The translations under genes were made by a program, and so were the position numbers. A stretch of DNA of 64,000 nt from Trinickia terrae (GTDB taxonomy: Bacteria > Pseudomonadota > Gammaproteobacteria > Burkholderiales > Burkholderiaceae): contig NZ_SWJE01000015.1 of assembly GCF_005144415.1 (NCBI RefSeq), forward strand, positions 309,612 through 373,611, in the 5' to 3' direction. Positions 47,212 through 57,740 of this stretch are shown piece after piece. The notes under the pieces were generated by a model. That model searched no databases. It saw only the letters and a program-made list of their open reading frames with translations, and had not been told where the DNA came from. Every line of letters begins with the position of its first letter. Position 1 is the first letter of the stretch.

Positions 47212-48018
47212 TCATTGACGATTGTTGCGCTGGCGATTCATCGCGGCGAGCTTCAAGAATCGGTAGTAGACCGTCTCCGCGTTGAAGACGGCGATCATTA
47301 ATCCCGCCCGGCCATCCAGGAAGCCCCGCCGCAACACGTAGGTGCGGATGAACGCCCACGCGCCTCGTCCGAGCGCTTTGCCGAAGCCGCCGCGCTTGCC
47401 GGCCGCGTGACGCTGCTTCGCGCCGGCGCTCGAATACGCGTCGAGCTTGCGCAGCACAGTCTCGAAGTTTTCGTAGGAATAGTGCATCAGCTTGCCGTCG
47501 AGGCGCGCCGCGGAGGTGTCGAACACCAGGCGCTCATGGACGAGATCGTCGGAGAAGCGCGCCGCTCCACGCTTGAAGAGACGCGGCACCCAATCGGGGT
47601 ACCAGCCGCTGTGGCGGACCCATTGTCCGCAGAAACTCGACAGGCGGTCGAGCGCGTAGACGTCGGCCAGCGGCGCGCGTATGGCTTGCCGGATCGATGC
47701 CGCGAGCTCGGGCGAAACGACTTCGTCCGTATCGATCGACAGAATCCAGTCGGTCGACAGCGCCGCCACGGCGCGATTCTTTTGCGGGCCGAAGCCGGGC
47801 CAATCCGCGACGACGAGCACTCGTGCGCCGTTCGCCTGCGCAATCGCGATGGTGTTGTCGGTGCTGCCGTTGTCGACGACGACCACGTCGTCGGCAAACG
47901 AGAGCGCTTCGAGGCACTGGGCGAGACGCGCCGCGGCATTGTGCGCGATGAGGGCGACGCCGAGAGTGGGGGCGGAGGGAGCAGTCGTCGAGGGGGGCAC
48001 GTCGTGGTGAGGTTGCAT
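47212..48018 (-). CDS. Glycosyltransferase family 2, WaaE/KdtX-like
   Basis: A 268-residue GT-A enzyme: LGVALIAHNAAARLAQCLEA, DDVVVVDNGSTDNT, and a DxD-type ILSIDTDEVV near residue 105, followed by PDWVPRLFKRG and a C-terminal basic/helical membrane-proximal piece. It resembles WaaE (LPS core beta-1,4-glucosyltransferase). ATG 48018 is chosen because the domain begins 20 residues later. It is divergent from msbA and convergent with GT9. Confidence 0.85.
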   Translation of the reverse strand: MQPHHDVPPSTTAPSAPTLGVALIAHNAAARLAQCLEALSFADDVVVVDNGSTDNTIAIAQANGARVLVVADWPGFGPQKNRAVAALSTDWILSIDTDEVVSPELAASIRQAIRAPLADVYALDRLSSFCGQWVRHSGWYPDWVPRLFKRGAARFSDDLVHERLVFDTSAARLDGKLMHYSYENFETVLRKLDAYSSAGAKQRHAAGKRGGFGKALGRGAWAFIRTYVLRRGFLDGRAGLMIAVFNAETVYYRFLKLAAMNRQRNNRQ

Positions 48019-48113
48019 CGTCAAAGGATGGCGCGAGTATACCGGGCAGGCGCGTGCGTGCGCGTGCGGTCCGGGGCGAAATGCCGGCCCGCCGGGGCCG
48101 GATGGCAGGCGGC

Positions 48114-48119
48114 TATAAT
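48114..48119 (+). promoter_or_regulatory. -10 box of msbA
   Basis: A consensus TATAAT, about 90 bases before the chosen msbA start, in high-G+C sequence. No clear -35 hexamer. Confidence 0.5.
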
Positions 48120-48205
48120 GCTTCGATTTTTCGCATCGAATGATCGTGCTGCGCGAGACCCCGCTTCGCCAGGTTGCCGGGTCATTCGTACTTGAAGGGA
48201 ATGCC

Positions 48206-49987
48206 TTGGAACCCCAAGCGAGTTTGAGAAAAACGATCGGCGGAGAGCAAACCTCCGCCACTGCGGTGCTGAAACGGCTTTGGCCCTACCTCAAGCCGCT
48301 CATCTGGGTGCTGCTGCTCGGCATCGTGTCGATGGCTGTCAGCGCGGCGACCGACGCCGGGATTCCGGCGCTCCTGAAGCCGCTGCTCGACCACGGTTTC
48401 GGCGAGAACGCGAGCAAGCACTCTGTCTGGTTCGTGCCGATCGCGGTGATCGGCCTCGCGTTCGTGCGCAGCGTCTCGTCCTATGCGTCGAATTACCTGC
48501 TGCAGTACGTCTCGAACCGCATCCTGCTGCAAATGCGGCTCGACATGTTCAACCGCATGATCCATACGAGCGCGTCGTTCTTTCAGCGCGAGACGGCGAG
48601 CACGGTCATCAACGCGATCGTCTTCGAGGTCAACCAGATCCTGAACGTGCTGATCAGCGTGCTGATCACGCTCGTGCGCGATTCGCTCACGGTCATCTTC
48701 CTGCTCGGCTATCTGTTCTATCTGAATTGGCGCCTCACGCTGATCATTGCGGTCATCCTGCCGGGCATCGGCTGGATCACGAGCAAGATCAGCCGGCGCC
48801 TGCGGCGGCTCGGGCGCGATCAGCAGCTGCTGACCAACGAGCTCTCGTACATCGTCGAGGAGACGGTCGGCGGCTACAAGGTGGTCAAGGTGCACAACGG
48901 CGAAGACTACGAGATTCGCCGCTTCGCCGCGATGAGCAAGCGGCTGCGCGGCTATTCGATGAGGATGACGGTGGCGGGCGGCCTGGCCCAGCCGCTTACG
49001 CAGTTCCTCGCGTCGATCGCGCTCGCGATCGTCATCACGGTTGCGGTCTTGCAGTCGGCGCACGACCAGACGACAGTCGGTGGCTTCGTCGCGTTCGTCA
49101 CGTCGATGCTGCTGATCATCTCGCCGCTCAAGCACCTGATCGACGTCAACCAGCCGCTGCAGCGCGGGATGACGGCGTGCGAGCTGATCTTCGGCCTGAT
49201 CGACGAGCCGCTCGAACCGGCCGGCGGCGACCGCAAGCTCGAGCGCGCGCGCGGCGAGATCGAATTCCGCGACGTGTCGTTCACTTATGGCGCGGTCGAT
49301 CGTCCGACGCTCGATCGCGTGTCGTTTTCGGTCAAGCCCGGCGAGATGATCGCGCTCGCGGGGCCGTCGGGCAGCGGCAAGACGACGCTCGTCAATCTGC
49401 TGCCGCGCTTTTTCTCGCCGACGGGCGGGCAGATTCTCGTCGACGGCGTGCCGATCGACGAATACGGCGTGCATGACCTGCGCAGCCAGATGGCGATGGT
49501 GAGCCAGGACGTCGTGCTGTTCAACGATACGATCGCCGCCAACGTGGCGTACGGGCAGACGCCCGATCGCACGCGCGTCGAAGCCGCGCTGCGCGCCGCG
49601 AACCTCGCCGACGTCATCGCGGCGATGCCCCAGGGCATCGACACGCTGATCGGCGGCAACGGCATGCGTCTGTCGGGCGGGCAGCGGCAGCGTCTCGCGA
49701 TCGCGCGCGCGATCTACAAGGATGCGCCGATCCTGATTCTCGACGAAGCGACCTCCGCGCTCGATTCGGAGTCGGAGCGCCACGTGCAGGCGGCGCTCGA
49801 AACGCTGATGAAGGGGCGCACGACGCTCGTCATCGCGCACCGCCTCTCGACGATCGAGCGCGCGAACCGCATTCTCGTGATGGAAGGCGGGCGCATTGCC
49901 GAGCAGGGCAGTCACGACGAATTGCTGCGGCAGGACGGGCTTTACGCGCACCTGCACCGGATTCAATACCAGCAGCAGGCGGCTTAG
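48206..49987 (+). CDS. msbA: Lipid A export ATP-binding/permease protein MsbA
   Basis: A 593-residue half-transporter: six transmembrane helices (from [20 protein letters not shown]) and a C-terminal ABC domain with Walker [11 protein letters not shown]-loop MVSQDV, signature LSGGQRQR, Walker [13 protein letters not shown] and H-loop AHRLST. MsbA flips lipid A-core to the periplasmic leaflet. The start is set at TTG 48206 ([12 protein letters not shown]), which has GAAGGGA five bases upstream and gives the family length; an ATG at 48140 adds 22 residues without resemblance. The LOS genes upstream make its substrate. Confidence 0.93.
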   Translation: MEPQASLRKTIGGEQTSATAVLKRLWPYLKPLIWVLLLGIVSMAVSAATDAGIPALLKPLLDHGFGENASKHSVWFVPIAVIGLAFVRSVSSYASNYLLQYVSNRILLQMRLDMFNRMIHTSASFFQRETASTVINAIVFEVNQILNVLISVLITLVRDSLTVIFLLGYLFYLNWRLTLIIAVILPGIGWITSKISRRLRRLGRDQQLLTNELSYIVEETVGGYKVVKVHNGEDYEIRRFAAMSKRLRGYSMRMTVAGGLAQPLTQFLASIALAIVITVAVLQSAHDQTTVGGFVAFVTSMLLIISPLKHLIDVNQPLQRGMTACELIFGLIDEPLEPAGGDRKLERARGEIEFRDVSFTYGAVDRPTLDRVSFSVKPGEMIALAGPSGSGKTTLVNLLPRFFSPTGGQILVDGVPIDEYGVHDLRSQMAMVSQDVVLFNDTIAANVAYGQTPDRTRVEAALRAANLADVIAAMPQGIDTLIGGNGMRLSGGQRQRLAIARAIYKDAPILILDEATSALDSESERHVQAALETLMKGRTTLVIAHRLSTIERANRILVMEGGRIAEQGSHDELLRQDGLYAHLHRIQYQQQAA

Positions 49988-50010
49988 CTTACAGCGCACG
50001 CCGTCGCGTA

Positions 50011-50037
50011 CAAAGGGCCTCGACAAGAGGCCCTTTG
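50011..50037 (+). terminator. Hairpin terminator after msbA
   Basis: A perfect 11-bp stem (50011-50021 with 50027-50037) with a 5-base loop, 23 bases after the msbA stop. It lacks a T run after the stem, but AAAGG/CCTTT at its base is common in Burkholderia terminators. Confidence 0.65.
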
Positions 50038-50045
50038 CCGTTGTC

Positions 50046-50066
50046 GACCAGAGTTAGCGCTTCCGC
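50046..50066. repeat. Dispersed palindromic repeat, partial copy C
   Basis: GACCAGAGT-T-AGCGCT-TC, the left half of the repeat unit, followed by CGC and unrelated sequence. It is a truncated copy behind the msbA terminator. Confidence 0.65.
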
Positions 50067-50099
50067 TGGTTCGATGCACAGCGTCCGGCACTGGCGGAG

Positions 50100-50144
50100 T
50101 GCCGCCCAGCGGAATGCCGCCCAGCGGGATGCCGCCCAGCGGAA
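50100..50144. repeat. Triplicated 15-bp tandem repeat
   Basis: Three copies of a 15-base unit (TGCCGCCCAGCGGAA, with one A/G change in the middle copy) at 50100-50114, 50115-50129 and 50130-50144, ending at the stop codon of the next minus-strand gene. As 15 is a multiple of three it could not shift a frame. Confidence 0.85.
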
Positions 50145-50456
50145 TTACACGCCACCCGTGACCAGCGGCAGCACGGTCAGATCGGGATGGGTTCCGTCAA
50201 CGATGCTGCGCCCGACGTGGACGCCTTCATACAGCGCATCGGCCGCGCTCTTGAAGGTTTCTTCCCCATCCGCATGAAAAGGCACCGAATGGCCGGGGAT
50301 CTTGGGGTCCGCGCCGGGGTGGCAGACGTAGCCGATGTAGGTGTACCGCTCGCCTTGTGGCGAAGGCGTCTCGGGCTGGCTCTTCACAAACAGGGCCACA
50401 TGGATCTCGAAGCCTTCGTATGCCTCGATTTGCCACTGCGCTTGTTCGTCGGACAT
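50145..50456 (-). CDS. Small hypothetical protein
   Basis: A 103-residue acidic soluble protein (MSDEQAQWQIEAYEGFEIHV ... YVCHPGADPKIPGHSVPFHA). Codon bias is strong. I do not recognise the family. ATG 50456 is preferred to one 12 bases upstream because GGAG lies seven bases before it. It is followed immediately by the 15-bp tandem repeat, and a small membrane-protein gene lies just upstream on the same strand. Confidence 0.7.
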   Translation of the reverse strand: MSDEQAQWQIEAYEGFEIHVALFVKSQPETPSPQGERYTYIGYVCHPGADPKIPGHSVPFHADGEETFKSAADALYEGVHVGRSIVDGTHPDLTVLPLVTGGV

Positions 50457-50487
50457 GCTGGTCTCCATATGCGAATCGGTCCCGAAT

Positions 50488-50646
50488 TCAGTGACGATGC
50501 CGCATCCGGTCCCAGAGCCGATGCCCGTCCAGCCGCGAGAGTAGCCGTTCCTTGTGATGTTCGCGCCGGTAGTGCGCGGTCACGAGGATCGCGGCCACGA
50601 TCAGCACGATCAGACCGACGACTGTGCTTATCATCGATTCAGCCAT
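50488..50646 (-). CDS. Small single-helix membrane protein
   Basis: A 52-residue protein: MAESMIST, one transmembrane helix (VVGLIVLIVAAILVTAHY) and a strongly basic cytoplasmic tail (RREHHKERLLSRLDGHRLWD). AAGGAGG lies six bases before the ATG at 50646, a near-ideal ribosome-binding site that supports a real gene. The family is not recognised. Confidence 0.65.
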   Translation of the reverse strand: MAESMISTVVGLIVLIVAAILVTAHYRREHHKERLLSRLDGHRLWDRMRHRH

Positions 50647-50830
50647 GGCAGCCTCCTTCGAAGTCACCTGCATACAAAAATTCTAGGTGATCCTCGCGGG
50701 TAGGGAAGGCGGCATGTCGTCGGCCGGGGCAGGGCGGCCGACAGGAATATGCCGTTACGGAAGTCACAATTCGTGCTCGAACGGCAAGCGTTCGAAATCG
50801 TTCTAAGAAAGAACGACTGGAGGCGCGGCC

Positions 50831-51010
50831 ATGATGAGACTTCTGATCGCCGTTGTGCTGCTTGAAGGGCTGACCGGCTGCATAGTGGCGCCGCCGCCGG
50901 CTTATGGGTATGCGCCGGGCTACTACTACCCGGGTTATTACTACGGGCCATCTGTCAGCATCGGCATCGTGGGCGGCTGCTGCCGGCATGGCGGCTGGCG
51001 CGGCCGGTAA
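50831..51010 (+). CDS. Small Tyr/Gly-rich lipoprotein
   Basis: A 59-residue frame: MMRLLIAVVLLEGLTGC is a lipoprotein signal with lipobox LTGC, followed by a Pro/Gly/Tyr-rich stretch (IVAPPPAYGYAPGYYYPGYY) and GGCCRHGGWRGR at the end. Such YXX-rich small lipoproteins are frequent in Burkholderia and other proteobacteria and have no assigned role. GGAGG sits ten bases before ATG 50831. It is convergent with the amtB gene. Confidence 0.65.
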   Translation: MMRLLIAVVLLEGLTGCIVAPPPAYGYAPGYYYPGYYYGPSVSIGIVGGCCRHGGWRGR

Positions 51011-51111
51011 CGTCCAACTCGTAAGAGAATGTAACAGCGGCGCTGCCTGACCGGCAGCGCCGCGATTCGTTTTAGCGGCTTCCCGCGACCTTGCTTGCTG
51101 CGCTGCGCCAA

Positions 51112-52353
51112 TCACGCATCCGGATAGGCGATCTCGCCGTGCAGCTCGGTGTCGAGACCGCGCTCCGCAGCCGCCGCGCCGACCTTCACCTGCGTGACGC
51201 GATCGATCAGCCACAGCATGCCCCAGGTGAACGCGGACGCCCAGATGCCGGACACGATCACCGCCACGCACTGCTTGAGGAAGAAGTCGCCGCCGCCGAG
51301 CAGGAGCCCGTCGGCGCCGTTCGCGTTCCACGCCTTCGACGCGAACACGCCGAGCAGGATCGTGCCGGCCATGCCGCCGACGCCGTGCACGCCCCAGACG
51401 TCGAGCGCGTCGTCGAGGCCCAGCTTGTTCTTCAGCGCGACCGCGTAGTAGCAGATCAGCCCGGCCGCGATGCCGATGATCGCGGCCGTGTCGAGCGAGA
51501 CATAGCCGGCGGCGGGCGTGATCGTCGCGAGCCCTGCCACCGACCCCGTCAGGAGGCCGACGAACTTCGGCTGACGCGCATTCAGCCATTCGATCAGGAG
51601 CCACGTGACGGCGGCAAACGAGGCGGCGACGTCGGTGTTGAGGAACGACGAGGCGGTCACCGCGTCGATGCGCAGCTCGGAGCCGGCATTGAAGCCATAC
51701 CAGCCAAACCAGAGCAGCCCTGTGCCGAGCGCGATCAGCGGCACGTTGTGCGGCCTGTGCTCGACGTTGTGACGGCGCCCCACGTAGAGCACCGAAGCGA
51801 GCGCGGCGAAGCCGGCGGTGTTGTGCACCACGATGCCGCCGGCGTAGTCGAGTACGCCCCACTTCGCCAGGATGCCTTCCGGACTCCAGACCATGTGGAC
51901 GAACGGAAAGTAGACGAGCACGAGCCAGCCCGTGAGGAACAGGAAGTACGCCTTGAACGTCACGCGGTTGGTGAAGGCGCCCGTGATCAGCGCCGGCGTG
52001 ATGATCGCGAACATCATCTGATAGGCGACATGGACGACGAGGGGGATGCCCGCGTCGTTGCCGCGGAACATCGTGTCGAGCGTGATGCCGCGCAGGAACG
52101 CGTAGTAGGCCGGGTCGCCCACGATGCCGTGCCAGCTCGGGCCGAAGCACATCGAGTAGCCGAAGGCGAACCAGAGCACGGTGGTCCACGCGAGCGAGAT
52201 GAAGCTCTGCATCATGATCGCCAGCACGTTCTTGCGCTCGACCAGGCCGCCGTAGAAGAACGCGAGGCCCGGCGTCATCAGCATGACCAGGCTCGCGCAG
52301 AGCAGCATGAAAGCGGTATTGCCGACATTGATCGGCATCGAAGCGGGTAGCAC
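51112..52353 (-). CDS. amtB: Ammonium transporter
   Basis: A 413-residue Amt/Mep/Rh protein with 11 transmembrane helices. Channel marks include GLAFFYGGLVERKNVLAIMM (helix 1-2), the twin-histidine positions in HNTAGFAAL and VHGVGGM, and VDxWGVHG-like DVWGVHGVGG. It conducts ammonia/ammonium across the inner membrane. The start is GTG 52353 with AAGGAG nine bases upstream; an ATG five codons later is the alternative. The usual glnK partner is not next to it. In the upstream gap a GCGCAC-N5-TTGC sequence on the minus strand (about 52450-52465) is only a weak sigma-54 match. Confidence 0.93.
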   Translation of the reverse strand: MLPASMPINVGNTAFMLLCASLVMLMTPGLAFFYGGLVERKNVLAIMMQSFISLAWTTVLWFAFGYSMCFGPSWHGIVGDPAYYAFLRGITLDTMFRGNDAGIPLVVHVAYQMMFAIITPALITGAFTNRVTFKAYFLFLTGWLVLVYFPFVHMVWSPEGILAKWGVLDYAGGIVVHNTAGFAALASVLYVGRRHNVEHRPHNVPLIALGTGLLWFGWYGFNAGSELRIDAVTASSFLNTDVAASFAAVTWLLIEWLNARQPKFVGLLTGSVAGLATITPAAGYVSLDTAAIIGIAAGLICYYAVALKNKLGLDDALDVWGVHGVGGMAGTILLGVFASKAWNANGADGLLLGGGDFFLKQCVAVIVSGIWASAFTWGMLWLIDRVTQVKVGAAAAERGLDTELHGEIAYPDA

Positions 52354-52604
52354 AGGTCGTCTCCTTGGATTGTCGTCGTGAATGTGGCGTGAAAGCCATT
52401 CGGCATGCGCTCGTGGCGTGTCGAAAAATATGCTGGCGGGCTCGGAGGCGCAATCGCCGTGCGCCTATAGTCGGGTTCAGCGGCTGGGTATGGATCGTCC
52501 CGCGCTATGAATGAATCAGGCCATTAGAAGCTGCCTGGACGCTGCCAACCGACGATCATGGCCACGCCGGCTTCGCGCGTCTGAGGTATGCGCTGCTTGA
52601 TGCG

Positions 52605-52643
52605 AAAAGCGGAAGGGGCAGCGATTTGCTGCCCCTTCCGCTT
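52605..52643 (-). terminator. Rho-independent terminator of the rng operon
   Basis: A perfect 16-bp stem (52607-52622 with 52628-52643), GATTT-type loop, running into a T tract (AAAA on the plus strand, 52605-52608) in the minus direction, 41 bases after the rng stop. It closes the long minus-strand run. No gene was seen in the rest of the 52354-52683 gap. Confidence 0.9.
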
Positions 52644-52683
52644 GCGACGCCTCTCGCGCGGCGATGGCGCGAGGAACTGCAAC

Positions 52684-54153
<1,470 letters not shown>

Positions 54154-54165
54154 ATGTCCACTACA

Positions 54166-54807
54166 TCAGAAGTCGACGCGAGCCGTGCGCAGCAGCGCGG
54201 CGGTCTCAAAAAGGGGCAGACCCATAATACCCGAATAGGACCCATCGATACGCTCGATGAACTCGGCCGCACGCCCTTGGATGCCGTATGCGCCGGCCTT
54301 GCCGAGCGGCTCGCCGCTCTTCGCGTAGCGTTGCAGCGCGTCCGGCGAAACGGCGGCAAAACGCACCGTCGAGCGCGACAGCGCGGGCGGCAGCAGCCCG
54401 CCCGCGGCGTCGATCACGGCGAGCGCGGTCAGCACTTCGTGCTCGTGGCCCGCGAGCCGCGCGAGCATCTCGACTGCGTGCCCGACGTCGTCGGGCTTGC
54501 CGAGGATCGCGCCGTCGATCGTGACGGTTGTGTCCGCAACCAGAATCGGCGCGGCGGCATGGCCGCCCGCAGTGAGCCGCGCGCGCGCCGCCTCGGCCTT
54601 CGCGACGCACACGCGCAGCACGTAGCGATCGGCGGCTTCGCCGTCGCGCTCGGCCTCGAGCGCTTCGGCGTCTTCATCGGGGCGGGGCAGTAGCAGCTCG
54701 AAGCGTACGCCGAGCTGGGAGAGCAGTTCCTGGCGGCGCGGGCTTTGCGACGCGAGATAGACAAACGGATAAGTCGGGAGGGAAGCGGAGGGTGTCGATT
54801 GCGGCAT
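54166..54807 (-). CDS. maf: Maf-family nucleoside triphosphate pyrophosphatase
   Basis: A 213-residue Maf protein: [20 protein letters not shown] (phosphate-binding N terminus), [16 protein letters not shown] (catalytic Asp), and [20 protein letters not shown] near the end, the usual YGIQG block. Maf enzymes hydrolyse dTTP/UTP or modified NTPs to limit misincorporation, and are linked to division arrest. [20 protein letters not shown] is the likely start; the first 15 residues are longer than in E. coli. Flanked by rng and rlmH in the same orientation. Confidence 0.93.
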   Translation of the reverse strand: MPQSTPSASLPTYPFVYLASQSPRRQELLSQLGVRFELLLPRPDEDAEALEAERDGEAADRYVLRVCVAKAEAARARLTAGGHAAAPILVADTTVTIDGAILGKPDDVGHAVEMLARLAGHEHEVLTALAVIDAAGGLLPPALSRSTVRFAAVSPDALQRYAKSGEPLGKAGAYGIQGRAAEFIERIDGSYSGIMGLPLFETAALLRTARVDF

Positions 54808-54890
54808 CTGTCGTTCTCATGGGACGCACCGTGGCGCGTCTTGCGCGATGCCGGCCGAAGAAGGCGGATATCGCTCGCGAGAACGGCGCC

Positions 54891-55361
54891 TCAGGCGCGG
54901 TGGTAGGGGTGATTCTGCGTGATGCTCCACGCGCGGTAAAGCTGTTCGGCGAGCAGCACGCGCACCATGCCGTGCGGCAGCGTGAGACTCGACACGCGCA
55001 GCATCAGTTCGGCGCGCGCCTTCAGTTGCGGATCGAGGCCGTCGGCGCCGCCGATCACGAAGGCGACGTCGCGTCCGTCCTGCTGCCAGCCGGGCAACGC
55101 ATCGGCGAGCTGCCTCGTGGTCCAGTCGCGGCCGCGCTCGTCGAGCGCGACTACGCGCGCGTTCTTCGGCAGCGCGGCCTCGATGCGCTGCCGCTCGGCG
55201 GCCATCACGCTTTCCGCGGAACGGCCCGACGAGCGCTGCTCAGGCTTGATTTCGCGCAGCTCGATGCGCAGCTCGGGCGGCATGCGCTTTGCGTATTCAT
55301 CGAAGCCGGTCGAGATCCAGTCGGGCATCTTGTGGCCGACCGCCAGGATGTGCAGTTTCAT
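54891..55361 (-). CDS. rlmH: 23S rRNA (pseudouridine-1915-N3)-methyltransferase
   Basis: A 156-residue SPOUT methyltransferase: start [19 protein letters not shown], then [31 protein letters not shown] and the C-terminal [27 protein letters not shown] knot, all characteristic of RlmH (YbeA). It methylates pseudouridine 1915 in helix 69. It follows rsfS by 26 bases, the standard betaproteobacterial order. Confidence 0.97.
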   Translation of the reverse strand: MKLHILAVGHKMPDWISTGFDEYAKRMPPELRIELREIKPEQRSSGRSAESVMAAERQRIEAALPKNARVVALDERGRDWTTRQLADALPGWQQDGRDVAFVIGGADGLDPQLKARAELMLRVSSLTLPHGMVRVLLAEQLYRAWSITQNHPYHRA

Positions 55362-55387
55362 TGCGGATGCGGTGTCCGGAAGGACCG

Positions 55388-55858
55388 TTACGCGCCCGAG
55401 CGGCGGCGCGCAGGCGCCTTGCGGGCCGGCTTCTTCGCGGCGGGAGCTTCGTCTTCCTCGTCCTCCTCGTCGTCGAGCGGCTCGCTTGCCCGCGCGCCGC
55501 CGAACGCGCTCGTGTTCGCGAGCTTCACGCGCACCGGCTTGTCGCCCCAGATTTCTTCGAGGTTGTAGTACTGGCGCAGCGCCGGCTGCAGGATATGGAC
55601 CACCGCGTCGCCGCAATCGACGAGCACCCACTCGCCGATGTCCTCGCCTTCGGTGCTGATGATGTCGCCGCCGGCTTCCTTCACTTTCTCGCGCACGCTG
55701 GAGGCGAGCGCCTTGGTCTGCCGGTTCGACGTGCCGCTCGCGACGATCACGCGATCGAACAGCTCCGTCAGGTGGCTGGTGTTGAACACCTTGATGTCTT
55801 GCGCCTTGACGTCTTCGAGGGCGTCGACGATCGCGCGTTGCAGTTTGCGGATATCCAT
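55388..55858 (-). CDS. rsfS: Ribosomal silencing factor RsfS, with an extended charged C terminus
   Basis: A 156-residue Rsf[41 protein letters not shown] and [15 protein letters not shown] are standard. RsfS binds L14 and blocks subunit joining in starvation. About 40 extra residues follow the domain: an acidic run ([10 protein letters not shown]) and then a Lys/Arg/Ala/Pro tail. Starts three bases after the nadD stop. Confidence 0.95.
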   Translation of the reverse strand: MDIRKLQRAIVDALEDVKAQDIKVFNTSHLTELFDRVIVASGTSNRQTKALASSVREKVKEAGGDIISTEGEDIGEWVLVDCGDAVVHILQPALRQYYNLEEIWGDKPVRVKLANTSAFGGARASEPLDDEEDEEDEAPAAKKPARKAPARRRSGA

Positions 55859-55861
55859 GGG

Positions 55862-56590
55862 TTACCGGTGGTACAGATGATGTTGAAGAATATAGTTCGA
55901 GACGGCGTCTGGGACCATGTCGGCGAGGCGCCCAGTGGCGGTTTCCGTTTGCTGGTCCAGGCGCTCGCGCAACTGGTGGCGGATATCGGTCGCGGAGACG
56001 TCGAGGGCCAGTACCGTGTCGATCAGCAGGTGACCGTTCGGCGTGCCCTGCAGCACCTCGGTGCTTGCCTCGCGCGCCGCCAGCTCGCCGCGCAGCTCGG
56101 GAGACGCCGACGCGAGGTCGAAGCCCGGGCGCGTCGCCGCGCAGATATGCGCGAGGTCGAACAGGCGCCGCCACTGGTGCCACTTGTCGAGATGCACGAG
56201 TTGATCCGCGCCGATCAGGAGCGACAGCGAGACATCCGCCCCTTCGCGCTCGCGCCAGCGCTCGAGCGTCTCGGCGGTGTAGGTCGGGCCGTCGTGATCG
56301 ATCTCGTCGGTCGCGACGCTCACGGTCACGCCCGGCAGCACGAGCGATGCCGATGCCGCGCGCGTCATCGCGAGCCGGTGCTCGGCCGGGGACACATCGG
56401 TCTTCTGGTATGGCTGGCCGGCCGGCAGCAGCACGAGCTCGGTGAGCCGCAGCACGTCGGCGAACCGCCGCGCGAGCGCGAGATGGCCGTTGTGGATCGG
56501 GTCGAAGGTGCCGCCGAGCAGGCCGACGCGGCGCGGCAGCGGCGCGGGCGGCGACGGCTTGACAACGGAGTGGCGGGCGGGCGGATTCAG
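55862..56590 (-). CDS. nadD: Nicotinate-nucleotide adenylyltransferase, probably starting at CTG
   Basis: A 242-residue NadD, making nicotinate adenine dinucleotide in NAD synthesis. The nucleotidyltransferase motif [11 protein letters not shown] (residues 26-36), [11 protein letters not shown] and SLLIGADQL are all intact. No ATG, GTG or TTG lies in frame before [11 protein letters not shown]; the first GTG is at 56455, past the active site. CTG at 56590 has AAAGGA with a 7-base gap upstream and gives a protein of family length, so it is taken as the start. The frame stays open into hemF. A recent mutation or sequence error is the alternative. Confidence 0.85.
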   Translation of the reverse strand: MNPPARHSVVKPSPPAPLPRRVGLLGGTFDPIHNGHLALARRFADVLRLTELVLLPAGQPYQKTDVSPAEHRLAMTRAASASLVLPGVTVSVATDEIDHDGPTYTAETLERWREREGADVSLSLLIGADQLVHLDKWHQWRRLFDLAHICAATRPGFDLASASPELRGELAAREASTEVLQGTPNGHLLIDTVLALDVSATDIRHQLRERLDQQTETATGRLADMVPDAVSNYILQHHLYHR

Positions 56591-56666
56591 AAGGCAGTCC
56601 TTTGCGCGTTCGAAGGCGCGGCGGCGCTTAAGCGCGAGGCTCGCAGGGCTGGCTGAACGATGCGCG

Positions 56667-57590
56667 TCATATCCAGTCGCGCGGCTTGAGGAAATCGCTA
56701 TAGAGGCGCGCCTCCGGCGTGCCCGGCTCGGGCTGCCAGTCGTAGCGCCAGTTCGCGACGGGCGGCATCGACATCAGGATCGACTCGGTGCGGCCCCCGC
56801 TTTGCAGGCCGAAGTGCGTGCCGCGGTCGAAGACCAGGTTGAATTCGACGTAGCGGCCGCGCCGATAGGCCTGGAACGACCTTTCCGCTTCGCCGTAGGG
56901 CGTCGCGCGGCGCTTTTCGACGATCGGCACGTAGGCGGCGAGAAACGCGTCGCCTACGCTCTTGACCATTTCGAACGAGCGGTCGAAACCGAGCTCGGCG
57001 AAATCGTCGAAGAAGATGCCGCCGATGCCGCGTGTCTCGTTGCGGTGCTTGAGGAAGAAATACTCGTCGCACCAGCGCTTGAAGCGCGGATACAGCTCGG
57101 CGCCGAACGGCGCAAGCGCGTCGTGGCAGGTGCGGTGGAAATGCTGTGCGTCTTCCTCGTAGCCGTAGCAGGGCGTGAGATCCATGCCGCCGCCGAACCA
57201 GAAGATCGGCGCTTCGCCTTCCTTGGTCGCCATCAGGAGGCGTACGTTCATGTGCACGGCCGGGCAGTGCGGGTTGCGCGGATGCATCACGAGCGACACG
57301 CCCAGCGCCTCGAAGCCGCGCCCCGCGAGCTGCGGGCGCGCCGCGCTCGCCGAGCCGGGCAGCGCGTCGCCGGCGACGTCGGAAAAGCCGATGCCGCCGC
57401 GCTCGAACAGCGCGCCGCCTTCGAGGATGCGCGTCACGCCGCCGCCGCGCAGCGTTTCGCCGGGGCCGCGTTGCCACGCGTCGGTGGCGAAGGGGGCGCC
57501 GTCGAGTGCGCCGAGCGTGTCGGCGATGCGCGTCTGCAGGTCTTGGAAGTAGGCGCGGACGGCTTGGACGTCGAGGGTCGTATCAGTCAT
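56667..57590 (-). CDS. hemF: Oxygen-dependent coproporphyrinogen III oxidase
   Basis: A 307-residue HemF, converting coproporphyrinogen III to protoporphyrinogen IX in heme synthesis with molecular oxygen. Marks: [38 protein letters not shown] and [11 protein letters not shown], and [18 protein letters not shown] near the end. ATG 57590 ([15 protein letters not shown]) is chosen by the family start. Upstream of nadD by 76 bases, downstream of purD. Confidence 0.97.
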   Translation of the reverse strand: MTDTTLDVQAVRAYFQDLQTRIADTLGALDGAPFATDAWQRGPGETLRGGGVTRILEGGALFERGGIGFSDVAGDALPGSASAARPQLAGRGFEALGVSLVMHPRNPHCPAVHMNVRLLMATKEGEAPIFWFGGGMDLTPCYGYEEDAQHFHRTCHDALAPFGAELYPRFKRWCDEYFFLKHRNETRGIGGIFFDDFAELGFDRSFEMVKSVGDAFLAAYVPIVEKRRATPYGEAERSFQAYRRGRYVEFNLVFDRGTHFGLQSGGRTESILMSMPPVANWRYDWQPEPGTPEARLYSDFLKPRDWI

Positions 57591-57740
57591 GGAACGAGAG
57601 CGCGCCTGGCTGCTGCGCGGGTAATGAAGAAGCACTGCCGGGCATTCTAGCGAACGCGCGGCAGTTCGGCGTCCGGCCCGCGCATCGCGCACGGGCCGGC
57701 GCACGCCGCTTGCGATCGGCGCGGCGGCGCCAAGCGCGGC

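Noticed and set aside
48140..48142. ATG as the msbA start
   Set aside because: It lacks a ribosome-binding site and adds 22 residues unlike MsbA; the TTG at 48206 has GAAGGGA and gives the family start.
50100..50144. CRISPR-like short repeat
   Set aside because: Three contiguous 15-base copies with no spacers.
52448..52466. Sigma-54 promoter of amtB
   Set aside because: The conserved GG at -24 is not present at the required spacing; kept only as a weak note.
56453..56455. GTG as the nadD start
   Set aside because: It would remove the [11 protein letters not shown] active-site motif that is perfectly conserved in the upstream codons.
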